Source: Campanula takesimana (Eukaryota; Streptophyta; Magnoliopsida; Asterales; Campanulaceae). Taken from it: DNA of 64,000 nt. A program made the position numbers and the translations under genes. The stretch lies in NCBI GenBank assembly GCA_026119855.1, contig JAOWBW010000861.1, positions 516,884-580,883 of the forward strand, read 5' to 3'. Below are positions 1 to 10,851 of the stretch, piece by piece (the stretch's first letter is position 1; each line of letters starts with the position of its first letter). A model generated the notes under the pieces. It searched no databases. It was given only the letters and a program-made list of their open reading frames with translations, and was not told the origin of the DNA.

Positions 1-46
1 AAGCGTGCAAATGAGGGGTAGGACTTTTACTCCGGGACGGAGGGAG
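1..46. mobile_element. Right end of a Stowaway-like MITE (cut by window edge)
   Basis: The stretch ends in GGGACGGAGGGAG followed by TA (47-48). This is the inverse of the CTCCCTCCGTCCC terminus seen at several complete MITEs in this window. The left end lies outside the window, so length and TIR pairing cannot be checked. Confidence 0.7.
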
Positions 47-647
47 TAGTTTGGAAAATGACTTTCTTTACAAATTTTGCATATTGAACAAGTTGTGAAC
101 AATTCATTTGATTTTAGTTGTCAACTCTATGTCGGCACCGGTGATTTTAATGAAAATGTTAAATTATTTTCATAAACTTTTCAAAAGTATAATTGATGCA
201 TTGCATAAAATATTTCCAGTTGCAATTTTTTAAAATTCATAAAAACGTAATTATTTTTTATAAATACTTATATAAAATTTCTTTAAATTGAACACAAAAA
301 TAAAACAAAAGTGTTAATCAATTCTAAACGTTAAGGAGACGTCTACTATGAGGGCTTCCGGATTTAATGGACATCTTGGGTAAGAGCCAAACATGAATAA
401 AATATCCAATGAGAAAACACCAAAAAAGATTAATTATGATAATTATACTATAGAGAGACAGATCAGAACGGCGCAAGGTCCCACTGTTTTTTTTTTTGAT
501 TTTTCAACGCCAACAACAAAAATAATCAATTTCGTGATAAAAAGATCTTCACACGAATAATCTGACTCTCGTGCCACCACTCCGTAGTAGTACTGCTTGT
601 TTTGTGTTGATGACCAATCTGAGAGAAGAGGAAGCAAGAGAGACGTC

Positions 648-755
648 CATTGACTTGTTTGTTCTGCCTAGCCGTCAACAAGGAAAATCCAAACAGAGCA
701 AAAAGAAAGTTCTCACTTCTTTACGTTGAATAATCCCTCCACTACTGAGTACACA
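648..755 (+). repeat. Segment duplicated at 23178-23285
   Basis: About 108 bp align at roughly 80-85% identity with 23178-23285, from CATTGACTTGTTTGTTCT to GAGTACAC. The 23-kb copy is interrupted directly after AGTACAC by a SINE, so this copy shows the empty site. A shorter partial match (about 1036-1062) follows. The repeat family is unknown to me. Confidence 0.7.
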
Positions 756-772
756 GAACCAAAATCTCACCA

Positions 773-775
<3 letters not shown>

Positions 776-808
<33 letters not shown>
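776..808. repeat. (CA)n microsatellite
   Basis: Uninterrupted CA dinucleotide run of about 16 units. Confidence 0.95.
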
Positions 809-809
<1 letters not shown>

Positions 810-841
810 TTTTTCTAAAGCTTAATAAACGTGTTTTTGTC

Positions 842-1035
842 ATGTCAGTGTATGAATATGAAGTGCCAGTATAAAAAGTGTCAGTATTAGTATAAAAAAA
901 TGTCATTGTAAAGAGTGTCAATGTCAAAAAATGTCAATTTTGGAGTAAAAAAGTACCAGTGTTAGTGTAAAAATGTGTCAGCCAGTGCCTGTATCATGAA
1001 GTGCCAGTGTAAAAAGTGTCCGTGTTTGTGTCAGA
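842..1035. repeat. Degenerate short tandem-like repeats
   Basis: Many imperfect copies of AGTGTCAGTGT, AGTGCCAGTGT and GTAAAAAGTGTC follow each other with variable spacing. There is no coding potential; it looks like decayed low-order repeat DNA. Confidence 0.55.
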
Positions 1036-1647
1036 AAATCCAAACAAGGGAAAAGAAAGTATTTTTTTCATGTTATAAAATTGGAGAATTAAAAGCATAA
1101 TTTCAACAAAGAGTATTTTATTTTTAAACTATTATAAAAAGAGTATACAAGAGAGAGAAATATAGAAGTCAGAAACATATGAGGTGTATTAAAATAAAAA
1201 TTATGGCCTACTATTTATAGGTGGAAATTGGTTTCCTCTATAAGCTTCAATAAAGATAAACACTATCTTTTAGTAAGGTTATTTTAGTAAGCTTGTCTGA
1301 AAATATTTAAAAAAACTTTTCTTATAAGCTTCCTTGAAGATATTTATAAAGCTTACCTAGTAAGCGAGCTTTCCGGAAGATATTTACAGAGCTTCCTCAG
1401 TAAACTTCGTGAAATCTTATCTTGCAAAGCTTCTCTTGTAAGCTTCCAGTCTAAAGGAGATTCACACAATTGTATATTATAACACTTCCTTAGTTTTTTT
1501 TGTTTTTTTTTTTAGAAAGTTGGTTTCATTATAAAGAAATTGTCATCGTGTTACAAACTCTGTTGAGGTTATTATAAATTTAACTTCTTACCTATTACTG
1601 TTAGGGAAAATAACGCTTTTATTGAAAATGACGGACAAATTAAAAAA

Positions 1648-1946
1648 GGGTAAATTGCACTTTAGTTACCTGAGTTTGTCGTCAAGTTTCAATTGGTTAT
1701 CCAATTTGTGTTTGACAATTTGATTGTTGAATATGTCTTTTTGTTGCAATCAGGTGTAATTTTGGTTATCCCGTTAAAAAACTATTGAAAATGGATGGAA
1801 AAAGTAACAAGCTTCTTTCAAAATGCAATGGTCATCCCTACAGTCTCAATAATCCCACTTCGCCCCTTAGCTCCTAACAAATGTTAAAAAACTAACATAA
1901 TTTGGCATGCCGTGTCACATGATGGGTGTTTCAATAATTTTCATTT
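1648..1946 (+). repeat. Left TIR of the long-TIR element
   Basis: Reads as the reverse complement of about 20508-20816, with some substitutions and small indels, and resumes after the foldback insertion at about 2703-2735. It includes the shared block AGCTCCTAACAAATGTTAAA and the inner TTTTCATTT target. Confidence 0.8.
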
Positions 1947-2702
1947 GGCCTATCACCCTTTTAATACCTCGTACTATAGTGAAGCTCCGCTTTTAACCAT
2001 CGTTGTTTTTTTAGCAGTTTTAACCACTCTACTATAGATACGCACTCATGTTAACCTTACCCCCTAACGACATCCAAAAAAACTAACTTTCATTAATAAA
2101 ACTTAACGGAACCTAATCCCAAACCACCCCAATCTGTAATGCCGCCTCTAGTCTCCGTCCCAGCAACACCCTCATTGTCGAAAAGGTCAAATTAAATAGA
2201 AAAATCAAAATCTGTCTAAAATTTTGATTATTCTGTAGAGCTTCATCTTTCCTCTCCGTCTTTCTGTCCTTTATTATTTTTTATTATTTTTATTTTTTGC
2301 CTTTTTTTCAATTACATTGAGCTCATATAAGTACTCTTTTCTAAAACCCCAAATTCTGGGAAATGTGCTGCTCCTCTGTAATTCATATGAGTACTGTTCA
2401 TTATCTGTTTCAACATAGCTTGTGAGTCCACATCTTTTGGAGGCATAAGAAGGTTCCCTTTTTTCGACAATGAGAGTATTGTCGAGGTGGGATTAGGGCG
2501 GCATTACAGTGTGGGGTGGGTTGGGGTTGGGTTAGGTTTCGTTAAGTTTTATTAACGAAAGTTAGATTTTTTGGATGTCGTTAAGAGGTAAAGTTAACAT
2601 GAGTGCATAACTATAGTAGAGTGGTTAAAACTGCTAAAAAAAACAACGATGGTTAAAAACGGAGCTTCACTATAGTAGGAGGGGTTAAAAGGATGATAGG
2701 CC
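1947..2702. mobile_element. Foldback (long-TIR) element nested in a TIR, with exact 9-bp TSD
   Basis: The arms, about 1947-2185 and 2462-2702, are inverted copies of each other (GGCCTATCA at one end, TGATAGGCC at the other). They surround a short loop of about 275 bp. TTTTCATTT occurs on both sides (1938-1946 and 2703-2711). The opposite TIR of the host element at 20488-20520 carries the unoccupied site, which confirms the boundaries. A 9-bp TSD and TIRs over 200 bp suggest a Mutator-like MITE. No coding capacity is seen. Confidence 0.85.
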
Positions 2703-2735
2703 TTTTCATTTTATGTATTGCATAAAAATTATTAA

Positions 2736-3583
2736 AAATGTGATATTTATTATTTAATAGGAAATATGCCCATTATAAAAGATATAACATCCATTATTAA
2801 GAAATCCAGTAAATCCTTTCGAGAAAAAAAATCCGGTAAATAATAGTGGTTAAATCTAAATTGATAAGCTTTAATTTAAACTCAGATCTATATCGATCTG
2901 TGCGACAAAAAAAAAAAAAAAACCCTCCGCCACACCGTCTTCTCCCCTCCCCTTCCCTTCGCCGCCGTTCACCCCCTTTATCCTGTTCTAGTAGCCGCCT
3001 CCATTGTTCTCTTCCCTTCCTTCTTCTTTTCCCCCCGTTTCTACTAAATATCTTATTTCACTTCTTTCAATCAATTTCACACATCATTCAGATTTTCCCA
3101 GCCTCCGCCTCCACCTTGTCGTCCTTCTCACAGTCGCGAGCTCGCGGCCAATGTTTTCTCAGATCCAACAGTTAGAGAAGAAGACATCCTACTGTCTGTC
3201 GTGCCCTCTCTCTTTCTGTTTCTTCATCCTTCTTTGAATGAACAAGGTGAGTGTGGAATAATTTCTTTTTCCAGATCTTGAAGGGGGAGTAAGAATGCCT
3301 AAACCGCAATGGAAATGTTTGAGAATTATGTTATGGTTGTGATGTGATGACGATGGTGATGTCTGTAATGGTGAGGGGGTGATGGTGGTAGCAGTGATGG
3401 TAAGGTAGTGATGGTGGTGGGGAGCTTTGCTGCAAAAATGTCTTCTTTTTTTCTCTCTGTTTTTTTTTTTAAATTTGATGGTTTAGATACAATTAGGAAA
3501 AATTTGGGGTTTTCATGAGGTTCAAGATTTGGTGTTGCTAATGATGAGGTGGTGGTAATGTAGTTTTGATAATGGTGAAATAG
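2736..3583 (+). other. Interior of the long-TIR element with a GC- and CT-rich block
   Basis: Between TIR and Copia insertion lies a poly-A stretch, then a pyrimidine-rich block (about 2925-3235, many CTTCC/CCGCC), then GT-rich repeats such as GATGGTGGT. The block resembles a plant 5' leader followed by GGTGAGTG, so it might be a captured gene fragment. No protein family is recognisable in the two overlapping frames (2846-3175 and 3004-3237). Confidence 0.4.
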
Positions 3584-4424
3584 ATATCTATTGGTAGTGG
3601 TGCCCTAGGCACGTTTAATAAACGTTGTAATTGTTATCATTTATTTCATATCAATAAAGAGATGTTTTGATTATTATTGTTGTTCATGTTTACTTATAAT
3701 AATCTCTGTCCCTAGTACTTGTTAAGCGCTAGTATAAAGGCTAAATGATCATGGGATGATCATGTTAGATTTATGGGTACTTGATTGGAACAAGGTACTG
3801 GACATGACCCGCTGTATGAGATTTATGTCATGGTTCATGTCAAACATATATCTCATATTAGTTATGTCATTCGAATCCTTAGACATGAAGTTATTATAGT
3901 CTTCCACTTGATGAACATTATGTTTGACATATTCAAACGCTGCCTTTAACCGGGTAGTTATAAATGGTATGATTGGCATAATCGGATTCACATAGGGAAG
4001 AATAATAAGCTAAATGGTTTTGTCCCTCTTCGGAGAGATGTCAAGCTTGGGCCTCTCGTAGGAATGATGTTGATGAAATGTTCGGCCGGACTCAAATGAA
4101 TTGATTGGATCAATGTCATTTGGATTATCAACATATTCGGAATCGAGAAAGTATTGAACAAAACAAGTTGACTGTTTGACCATGGCTTGTGTTCAATGAC
4201 GTTGTGGACAAAGGGATTATGACATGTTCTAAAGGAATGCGAACTTGTATCTAGTTATACTATTTGGGTAGGTATGACGGTTTGCTAGAACATAATCATA
4301 TCTTATGGTTTCATGTTTGAACCCATTGCCAACTTAGTATAATCCTAGAGGGTCACACACAAGAGAACGAATCTTTAAAAGAACTATATTGGAATTTTGG
4401 AAAATTCTGGAAATCTGGGGAAGT

Positions 4425-4532
4425 GGGCGACCGCACAGTATGGACTGGGCGGCCGCACACTTAGCTCAGTTTAGTACCAGTTTGTTTCAGATAGTTGTGC
4501 GACCGCACAGTGGATTCTGGGCGGCCGCACAG
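4425..4532 (+). promoter_or_regulatory. GC-rich tetrad in U3, spacing 22-50-22
   Basis: Four near-palindromic motifs start at 4425 (GGGCGACCGCACAG), 4447 (GGGCGGCCGCACA), 4497 (GTGCGACCGCACAG) and 4519 (GGGCGGCCGCACAG). Start distances are 22, 50 and 22 bp. The last motif ends 92 nt before the TATA box. The position fits an upstream promoter element; function is inferred only. Confidence 0.8.
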
Positions 4533-4624
4533 TACTGTCGGGGGGCAGATTCCTAATTTGATTAGGAAACGAATTTTGGACGTTTTTGACACAAGTTTCC
4601 TATTTGGAATAGGTCCTACTTGTG

Positions 4625-4632
4625 TATAAAAG
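4625..4632 (+). promoter_or_regulatory. TATA box of Angela-like LTR
   Basis: TATAAAAG in the LTR, preserved at the equivalent place in the other copies (for example 10011 and 19981). It marks the U3/R boundary region. Confidence 0.75.
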
Positions 4633-5375
4633 ACCAAATTCGGCCAGCACTCATGACCAATGATTTTGTGAGTCTCTAAAGAGATTGAGAGAGTTTATTT
4701 TGTTCCAAGACATCCTTTGATTTAAGAACAAAATAATACACAAATAAAATTCCATATAGTCATATTAAATTGTGAAAGTGTGTTTCATAATTTTGGTCTA
4801 GCAACCAAGATCAAGAAGTTCCTTGATATTCGTTCGTGGTGTGGATACCGCTAGAGGGTGAAGCTCATCATCTTCAAAGTTCGTGTTCTTACTTTTGTGA
4901 TCAAAGCTTTAAGTTCTCCACCAAGATCAAAGGCCAAATTCAAAGTCATCAAGGGTTAGTTTTTCTAGTATTCATATTGTTGTATTTGATTTAATCATAT
5001 GAACGGATCTATGGGCTTTCGGTTTCATAAATTTTAAATGCTATATTCCGCTGCGCATGTGTCTACGAAACCCAACAGTGGTATCAGAGCCCCGTTCATG
5101 TTGATTATTTCAATACCTAGATCATGTTATGTGTATATAAATTGTTTATGTGCCTTGCATGATATGAATATTAGAATATATGATGTTTATGTGTTATGTG
5201 ATTTTATGTGGTTTATTGTTTTGCAACTTTAATCGCACGATTCAATCGCAATAAATATTATGATGGATTCTGAATTGTTTGATTATTAATTCTGATTGGA
5301 TCATGGTGTTAATAATCGGGGAAAAACAAATTTGAGACAAATTTTCAAACTTTAAAATTGCCTTCTGATCCTACT

Positions 5376-5450
5376 GTGCGACCACACAGAATCACGTGGG
5401 CGGCCGCACATGTTTGGGCGACCGCACAGTAATTTCTGGGCGGCCGCACA
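5376..5450 (+). promoter_or_regulatory. Leader GC tetrad, spacing 22-18-22
   Basis: Motifs start at 5376, 5398, 5416 and 5438. Within each pair an 8-nt spacer (AATCACGT, TAATTTCT) separates the motifs. The whole array is enclosed by the inverted repeat TTCTGAT (5363-5369) and ATCAGAA (5456-5462). Confidence 0.75.
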
Positions 5451-6190
5451 AAGCAATCAGAATGTTGATTCTTTTGCGTCTTGATCAGATTTGGAATTTT
5501 CAAAAGGTCCAACAAAACCAGTAACAGAACCAGTCCAGACCTGCTGATCTGGAATGGGTTTTGGGTAGTTGGTTTGTGTATGGATCTTGGGGTTTGATTT
5601 TCCTATTTGTTTTAGTCTTGTGAATCTTAGATTGGTTCAAGGTTTGGATGGCTAATCTGCGTTCATCGAGATTGTGATTCCCAAACTTGATCGCAATCAA
5701 AGTTTCAAAGATAAAACGAAGTTAGAATTATGAAGAGTTCATAATTGCTAAAATTGAGAAACAAAGTTGTTGATTCAATGATTGGAGATCCATGTGGAAT
5801 TGTGAATGCAATTGGCCTACGTTCATCGAGACCATCTATTGCTTAGTTACGGCCACATGGACTACTTTCTTGGTATCTTGAATTAGTGCGGAATTGTGGA
5901 TGCCTCATGGCTTAGTTTTGGCCGCACTTCTTGTTGTCTTGATTTGGAGATAATAACCGAAGTTGAAATAGTCTCATCCTCATAATTATAGAGTGACTAA
6001 TGACACATAAATATCATGCTTAAATTAATGGAGATTAATTTAGTGGCTAAACTTGATGCGTAACATGTTTATATTATGTGCTAATAAATGTGTTGTATGC
6101 TATATGTGATGAACATTCAAAGAAAGTTTTAAGTCCTTTTGCCATGCCATGATTAAAACACTTGTTTATACATGAGTAATTTTATGTGGG

Positions 6191-6449
6191 CTCGCCAAAG
6201 CGAGGTGCATTGATTTTGTTCATGTATGAGCAAGATGAGTGAATAAGAGTTTCCTATACGTTTAAAATGGTTGGACTTAATTAAGCGTCAAAACAGTTTT
6301 GGGCTTAAGGCAAAGATGAGATTTAACATGCTTTTTGAAATTGGATTTCTTAAAGAATCTCATGAAAATAACTGAGATTCATATGAGATATGAATGACAA
6401 GAGTTGTCTACCTAATTAATTTGATTTTGAGCGGTGCGCCAAAGCGTAC
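6191..6449 (+). other. Two leader hairpins with CAAA tetraloops
   Basis: Hairpin 1 (6191-6204): stem CTCGC/GCGAG, loop CAAA. Hairpin 2 (6434-6449): stem GTGCGC/GCGTAC with one G-T pair, loop CAAA, inside an outer TTTTGA/TCAAAA pairing. The same positions in sister copies keep the stems but change the loop. Confidence 0.65.
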
Positions 6450-9014
6450 TCAAAATTAGATTATAGCAGGATCTCAACCCATTTAAATTATACTATACAT
6501 TAGATGTATAAAGAAGGTTGTATAATTTAGTGGGAGTATTTGTTTGAAAAATACATTGTTAATTTCTTTAATGAAAAACCGGTACTTATTAAATTTTGGA
6601 AATTTTGCATATTTGTAGATAATGACTACTAACACTCAATCAATTTCGTTGCGATCGATCCTTGAGAAGGATAAGCTCCAAGAGAATGGTACAAACTTTA
6701 TGGATTGGATCCGTAGCCTAAGAATTGTTCTTAGGCAAGAAGATAAGTTGTACATTCTCGATGGACCTCTTCCTGCTGAACCAGAACCTACTGCCCCTAG
6801 GGCAGAAAGAGACAATTACAAGAAACATCGTAATGATTCTAGGGATGTAAGCTGTCTCATGCTTGCTACTATGTGCTCAAAGCTCCAACAAAGTTTGGAA
6901 CATTTGGAAGCCTATGAGATAGGCGTGGAGCTAAGAGCCATGTTTCAAGAGCAAGCTAGGCAAGAGAGGTACAAGACCATTGTTGCATTCACTACTTGCA
7001 AAATGAATGAAGGGAAACAAGTGAGTCCTCACATGCTGAAAATGAAAGGTTATGTAGAGCACCTTGAGAAACTTGGCTATCCAATCCCATTGGAGCTAGC
7101 CACGGATCTCATTCTTAATTCATTGCCTAAAAGTTATAATCAGTTTGTGATGAATTATAACATGCATGGAATGGATAAGAATCTCTCCGAGTTGCATGGG
7201 ATGCTTAAAACTGCGGAGATGAAGATTGCGGAGAAAGGTTTTCCCGTGCTCTTAGTTCATGATGGGAAGAAGGCTGGTGCCAAAGGAAAGGGTAAGAAAG
7301 TTGTCAAACCCAAGATAAGCAAGGCATGTGTTGCCAAGGCTTCTGAGGCAAAACCCGATTCACAAAAGGATGCAATTTGTTTCCATTGTCAAGAGATTGG
7401 TCATTGGAAACGTAATTGCAAGGCTTTCTTGGAAGAGCAAAAGAAGAAGAAGGGCAGCAAGGCTGCGTCGACTTCAGGTATCTATATGATAGATATTCTC
7501 ATTTCTACCACTGATTCTTGGGTATTGGATACGAGATGTGGTTCTCACATTTGTTTAAATGTGCAGGGACTAAAGAATAGGAGACTACTTAAAGAGGGTG
7601 AAGTAGACCTACGCGTGGGGAATGGAGCAAGAGTTGCTGCATTAGCCGTAGGGACTTATGAAGTCACTTTACCTTCCGGATTAATTCTTGTTTTGAACAA
7701 TTATTATTATGTTCCAGATTTAAGTAGAAATATTATTTCAATTTCTTGTTTGGATAATGAAGGTTTTAAGTTTCTTATTGAGAATAAGAAATTTTCTATT
7801 TATTTAAATGATGTGCTTTATGGTATTGCTAATTCATTTAATGGCCTTTATGTCTTGAATGTCAAGGATGAAAATAATGACAATGTCTATCATATAAATA
7901 AGAAATCTAAACCTAATGATGTAAATCATACCTATTTATGGCATTGCCGTCTTGGTCATATTAATGAGAAGCGTATCTCAAAACTCCATGGGGACGGACT
8001 TTTGGGTTCATGTGACCTTGAGTCATATGATACTTGCGAGTCGTGTCTTCTTGGAAAAATGACTAAGACACCTTTTACCAAGTTAGGTGAAAGGGCAAGC
8101 GACTTATTGGGGTTGATACATTCCGATGTATGCGGACCATTAAGTAGCAATGCTAGGGGAGGATTTCAGTACTTCATAACCTTCACTGATGATTATAGTA
8201 GATTTAAGTATGTTTACCTAATGAAACATAAAAGTGAAGCATTTGAGATATTTAGAATATTTCAAAATGAAGTAGAAAAACAACTTGGCAAAAGTATTAA
8301 GGCACTTCGATCAGATCGAGGTGGAGAATACTTGAGTCAAGAATTTGATAATCATCTAAAGAATTGTGGAATACTTTCACAATTGACTCCACCCGGAACA
8401 CCAAAATGGAATGGTGTGTCCGAGAGGAGAAATCGGGCTTTGTTAGACATGGTTCGATCAATGATGAGTCGAGTTGATCTTCCAATATCCTTTTGGGGTT
8501 ACGCTCTAGAAACCGCTGCTTTCACATTAAATCGTGTTCCAACTAAATCGGTTCAAAAGACTCCATATGAGATGTGGAGCGGAAAGAAGCCTTGTCTGTC
8601 TTTCATGAAGATTTGGGGTTGTGAAGCTTTTGTCAAAAAACTTGTCTCAGACAAACTTGCACACAAATCTGACAAATGTATTTTCGTGGGATATCCAAAG
8701 GAAACTAGTGGATATTATTTTTACAACCGTGAGGACAACAAAGTGTTTGTTGCCCGAACTGGTGTCTTTCTAGAGAAAGAGTTTCTCTCCAAAGAAATCG
8801 GTGGGAGTAAAATAAATCTTGAAGAAATTCGAGACCCAGAAAATAACATTGAACCAATAGTGGAACAAGAACAAGAACCACAAGGAGTTGTGGAACCTGT
8901 TCAAAATACACAAGTAACTCGCAGATCTAGTAGGTTACGATCCGAGCCCGAGAGATATGGATTTCTCGTAACGGATAGTAATGAGGTGGAAATCATTGAG
9001 AATGATGAACCGAC

Positions 9015-10468
9015 TGTTGGTAGTGGTGCCCTAGGCACGTTTAATAAACGCTGTAATTGTTATCATTTATTTCATATCAATAAAGAGATTTTTTGATTAT
9101 TATTTTGTTCATGTTTACTTATAATAATCTCCGTCCCTAGTACTTGTTAAGCACTAGTATAAAGGCTAAATGATCATGGGATGATCATGTTAGATTTATG
9201 GGTAATTGTTTGGAACAAGGTACTGGACATGACCCGCTCTATGAGATTTATGTCATGGTCTATGTCGAACATATATCTCATATTAGTTATGTCATTCGAG
9301 TCCTTAGACATGAAGTTATTATAGTCTTCCACTTGATGAACATTATGTTTGACATATTCAAACGCTACCTTTAACCGGGTAGTTATAAAGGGTATGATTG
9401 GTATAATCGGATTCACGTAGGGAAGAATAATAAGCTAAATGGATTTGTCCCCTTCGGAGAGATGTCAAGCTTGGGCCTCTCGTAGGAATGATGTTGATGA
9501 AATGTTCGGCCGGACTCAAATGAATTGATTGGATCAATGTCATTTGGATTATCAACATATTCGGAATCGAGAAAGTATTGAACAAAACAAGTTGACTGTT
9601 TGACCATGACTTGTGTTCAATGACATCGTGGACAAAGGGATTATGACATATTCTAAAGGAATGCGAACTTGTATCTAGTTATACTATTTGGGTAGGTATG
9701 ACGGTTTGCTAGAACCTAATCATATCTTATGGATTCATGTTTGAACCCATTGTCAACTTAGTTTAATCTTAGAGGGTCACACACAATAGAGCGAATCTTT
9801 AAAAGGACTAAAGTGGAATTTTTCAGAGTTTCTGGACAGGCGGGCGACCGCCCAAAATGGACCGGGCGACCGCCCAAAGTTGGGCGACCGCACAGCCTTC
9901 TTTGGGCGGCCGCACGGTGATGTCGGGGGCAGATTCCTAATTTGATTAGGAAACGAATTTTGGACGGTTTTTGACACAAGTTTCCTATTTGGAATAGGTC
10001 CTACTTGTGTATAAAAAGGCCAAATTCGGCCAGCAATCTTCCCCAATGTTTTGTGTGAGTCTCAAAAGAGTTTGAGAGGGGTTTTATTTTGTTCTAAGAC
10101 AACTTCGATTGAAGAACAAAATAATACACAAATAAAATTCCATATAGTCATATTAAATTGTGAAAGTGTGTTTCATAATTTTGGTCTAGCAACCAAGATC
10201 AAGAAGCTCCTTGATATTCGTTCGTGGTGTGGATACCGCTAGAGGGTGAAGCTCATCATCTTCTAAGTTCGTGTTCTTACTTTCATTGTGATCAAGCTTC
10301 AAATCTCCACCAAGATCAAAGCTAGAATTCAAAGTCATCAAGGGTTAGTTTTTTTCCTCTATTCATATTGTTGTATTTGATTTAATCATATGAATGGATC
10401 TATGGGCTTTGGGTTTCATAAAATTTAAATGCTATATTCCGCTGCGCATGTTACATCGAAACCCAACA
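9015..10468 (+). repeat. 5' LTR of Angela-like copy 2
   Basis: 1454 bp, TGTTGG...CCCAACA. Its GC tetrad (motif starts 9842, 9864, 9882, 9904) has spacing 22-18-22; the centre gap is 32 bp shorter than in copy 1. Several motifs read GACCGCCCA rather than GACCGCACA. TATA box near 10011-10018. Confidence 0.95.
9842..9917 (+). promoter_or_regulatory. U3 GC tetrad of copy 2, spacing 22-18-22
   Basis: Motifs start at 9842, 9864, 9882 and 9904. The within-pair distance stays 22 although the centre gap is contracted from 50 to 18, the same value as in the leader arrays. Confidence 0.75.
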
Positions 10469-10776
10469 GTGGTATCAGAGTCCCGTTCATGTTGATTATT
10501 TCAATACCTAGATCATGTTATGTGTATATAAATTGTTTATGTGCCTTGCATGATATGAATATTGGAATATATGATGTTTATGTGTTTTGTGATTTTATGT
10601 GGTTTATTGTTTTGCAACTTTAATCGCACGATTCAATCGCAATAAATAAATTATGGTGGATTCAGAATTGTTGATTATTAATTTTTTTGATTGGATCAAA
10701 GTTTTAATAATCGGGGAAAAACAATTTTGAGACAAAATTTTCGAATTTTAAAAATTCTGCACCTTCTGATTGCACC

Positions 10777-10851
10777 GGGCGACCGCACAGAAGAGCCTGG
10801 GCGGCCGCACACTTTTGGGCGACCGCACAGGTCCTCTTGGGCGGCCGCACA
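10777..10851 (+). promoter_or_regulatory. Leader GC tetrad of copy 2
   Basis: Same 22-18-22 geometry as copy 1, but the 8-nt spacers are different sequences (AAGAGCCT, GTCCTCTT). Confidence 0.75.

Larger units (their letters stand above)
47..1639. other. Intergenic low-complexity DNA, no gene seen
   Basis: AT-rich sequence without a credible reading frame; the short ORFs here lack domain-like composition. It holds a CA microsatellite, a degenerate block built on AGTGTCAGT/AGTGCCAGT (about 842-1035), a block of imperfect repeats around AAGCTTCC and GAAGATATTTA (about 1230-1450), and a segment duplicated near 23.2 kb. Confidence 0.6.
3589..5077 (+). repeat. 5' LTR of Angela-like copy 1
   Basis: 1489 bp. 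It starts TATTGG (TGTTGG in all other copies) and ends CCCAACA. It contains the GC tetrad at 4425-4532 and a TATA box at 4625-4632, and pairs with 18960-20433. By eye the two LTRs differ at about 20 positions plus one 15-bp indel. Both end GTGTCTACGAAACCCAACA, a variant not found in the inner copy, which confirms the pairing. Confidence 0.95.
5078..6621 (+). other. PBS and 1.5-kb untranslated leader of Angela-like copy 1
   Basis: TGGTATCAGAGCC (5079-5091) directly follows the LTR and is the usual plant Copia PBS, complementary to the 3' end of initiator tRNA-Met. The rest has no long frame. It contains a second GC tetrad (5376-5450) bracketed by TTCTGAT/ATCAGAA, and two small GC-stem hairpins (6191-6204, 6434-6449). 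A packaging/dimerisation role would fit the position but is inference. Confidence 0.85.

Noticed and set aside
5376..5450. Regularly spaced GC repeats with variable spacers look CRISPR-like
   Set aside because: Only four short palindromic units, spacers of 8 nt, within a plant retrotransposon leader and repeated in every copy; not a CRISPR array.
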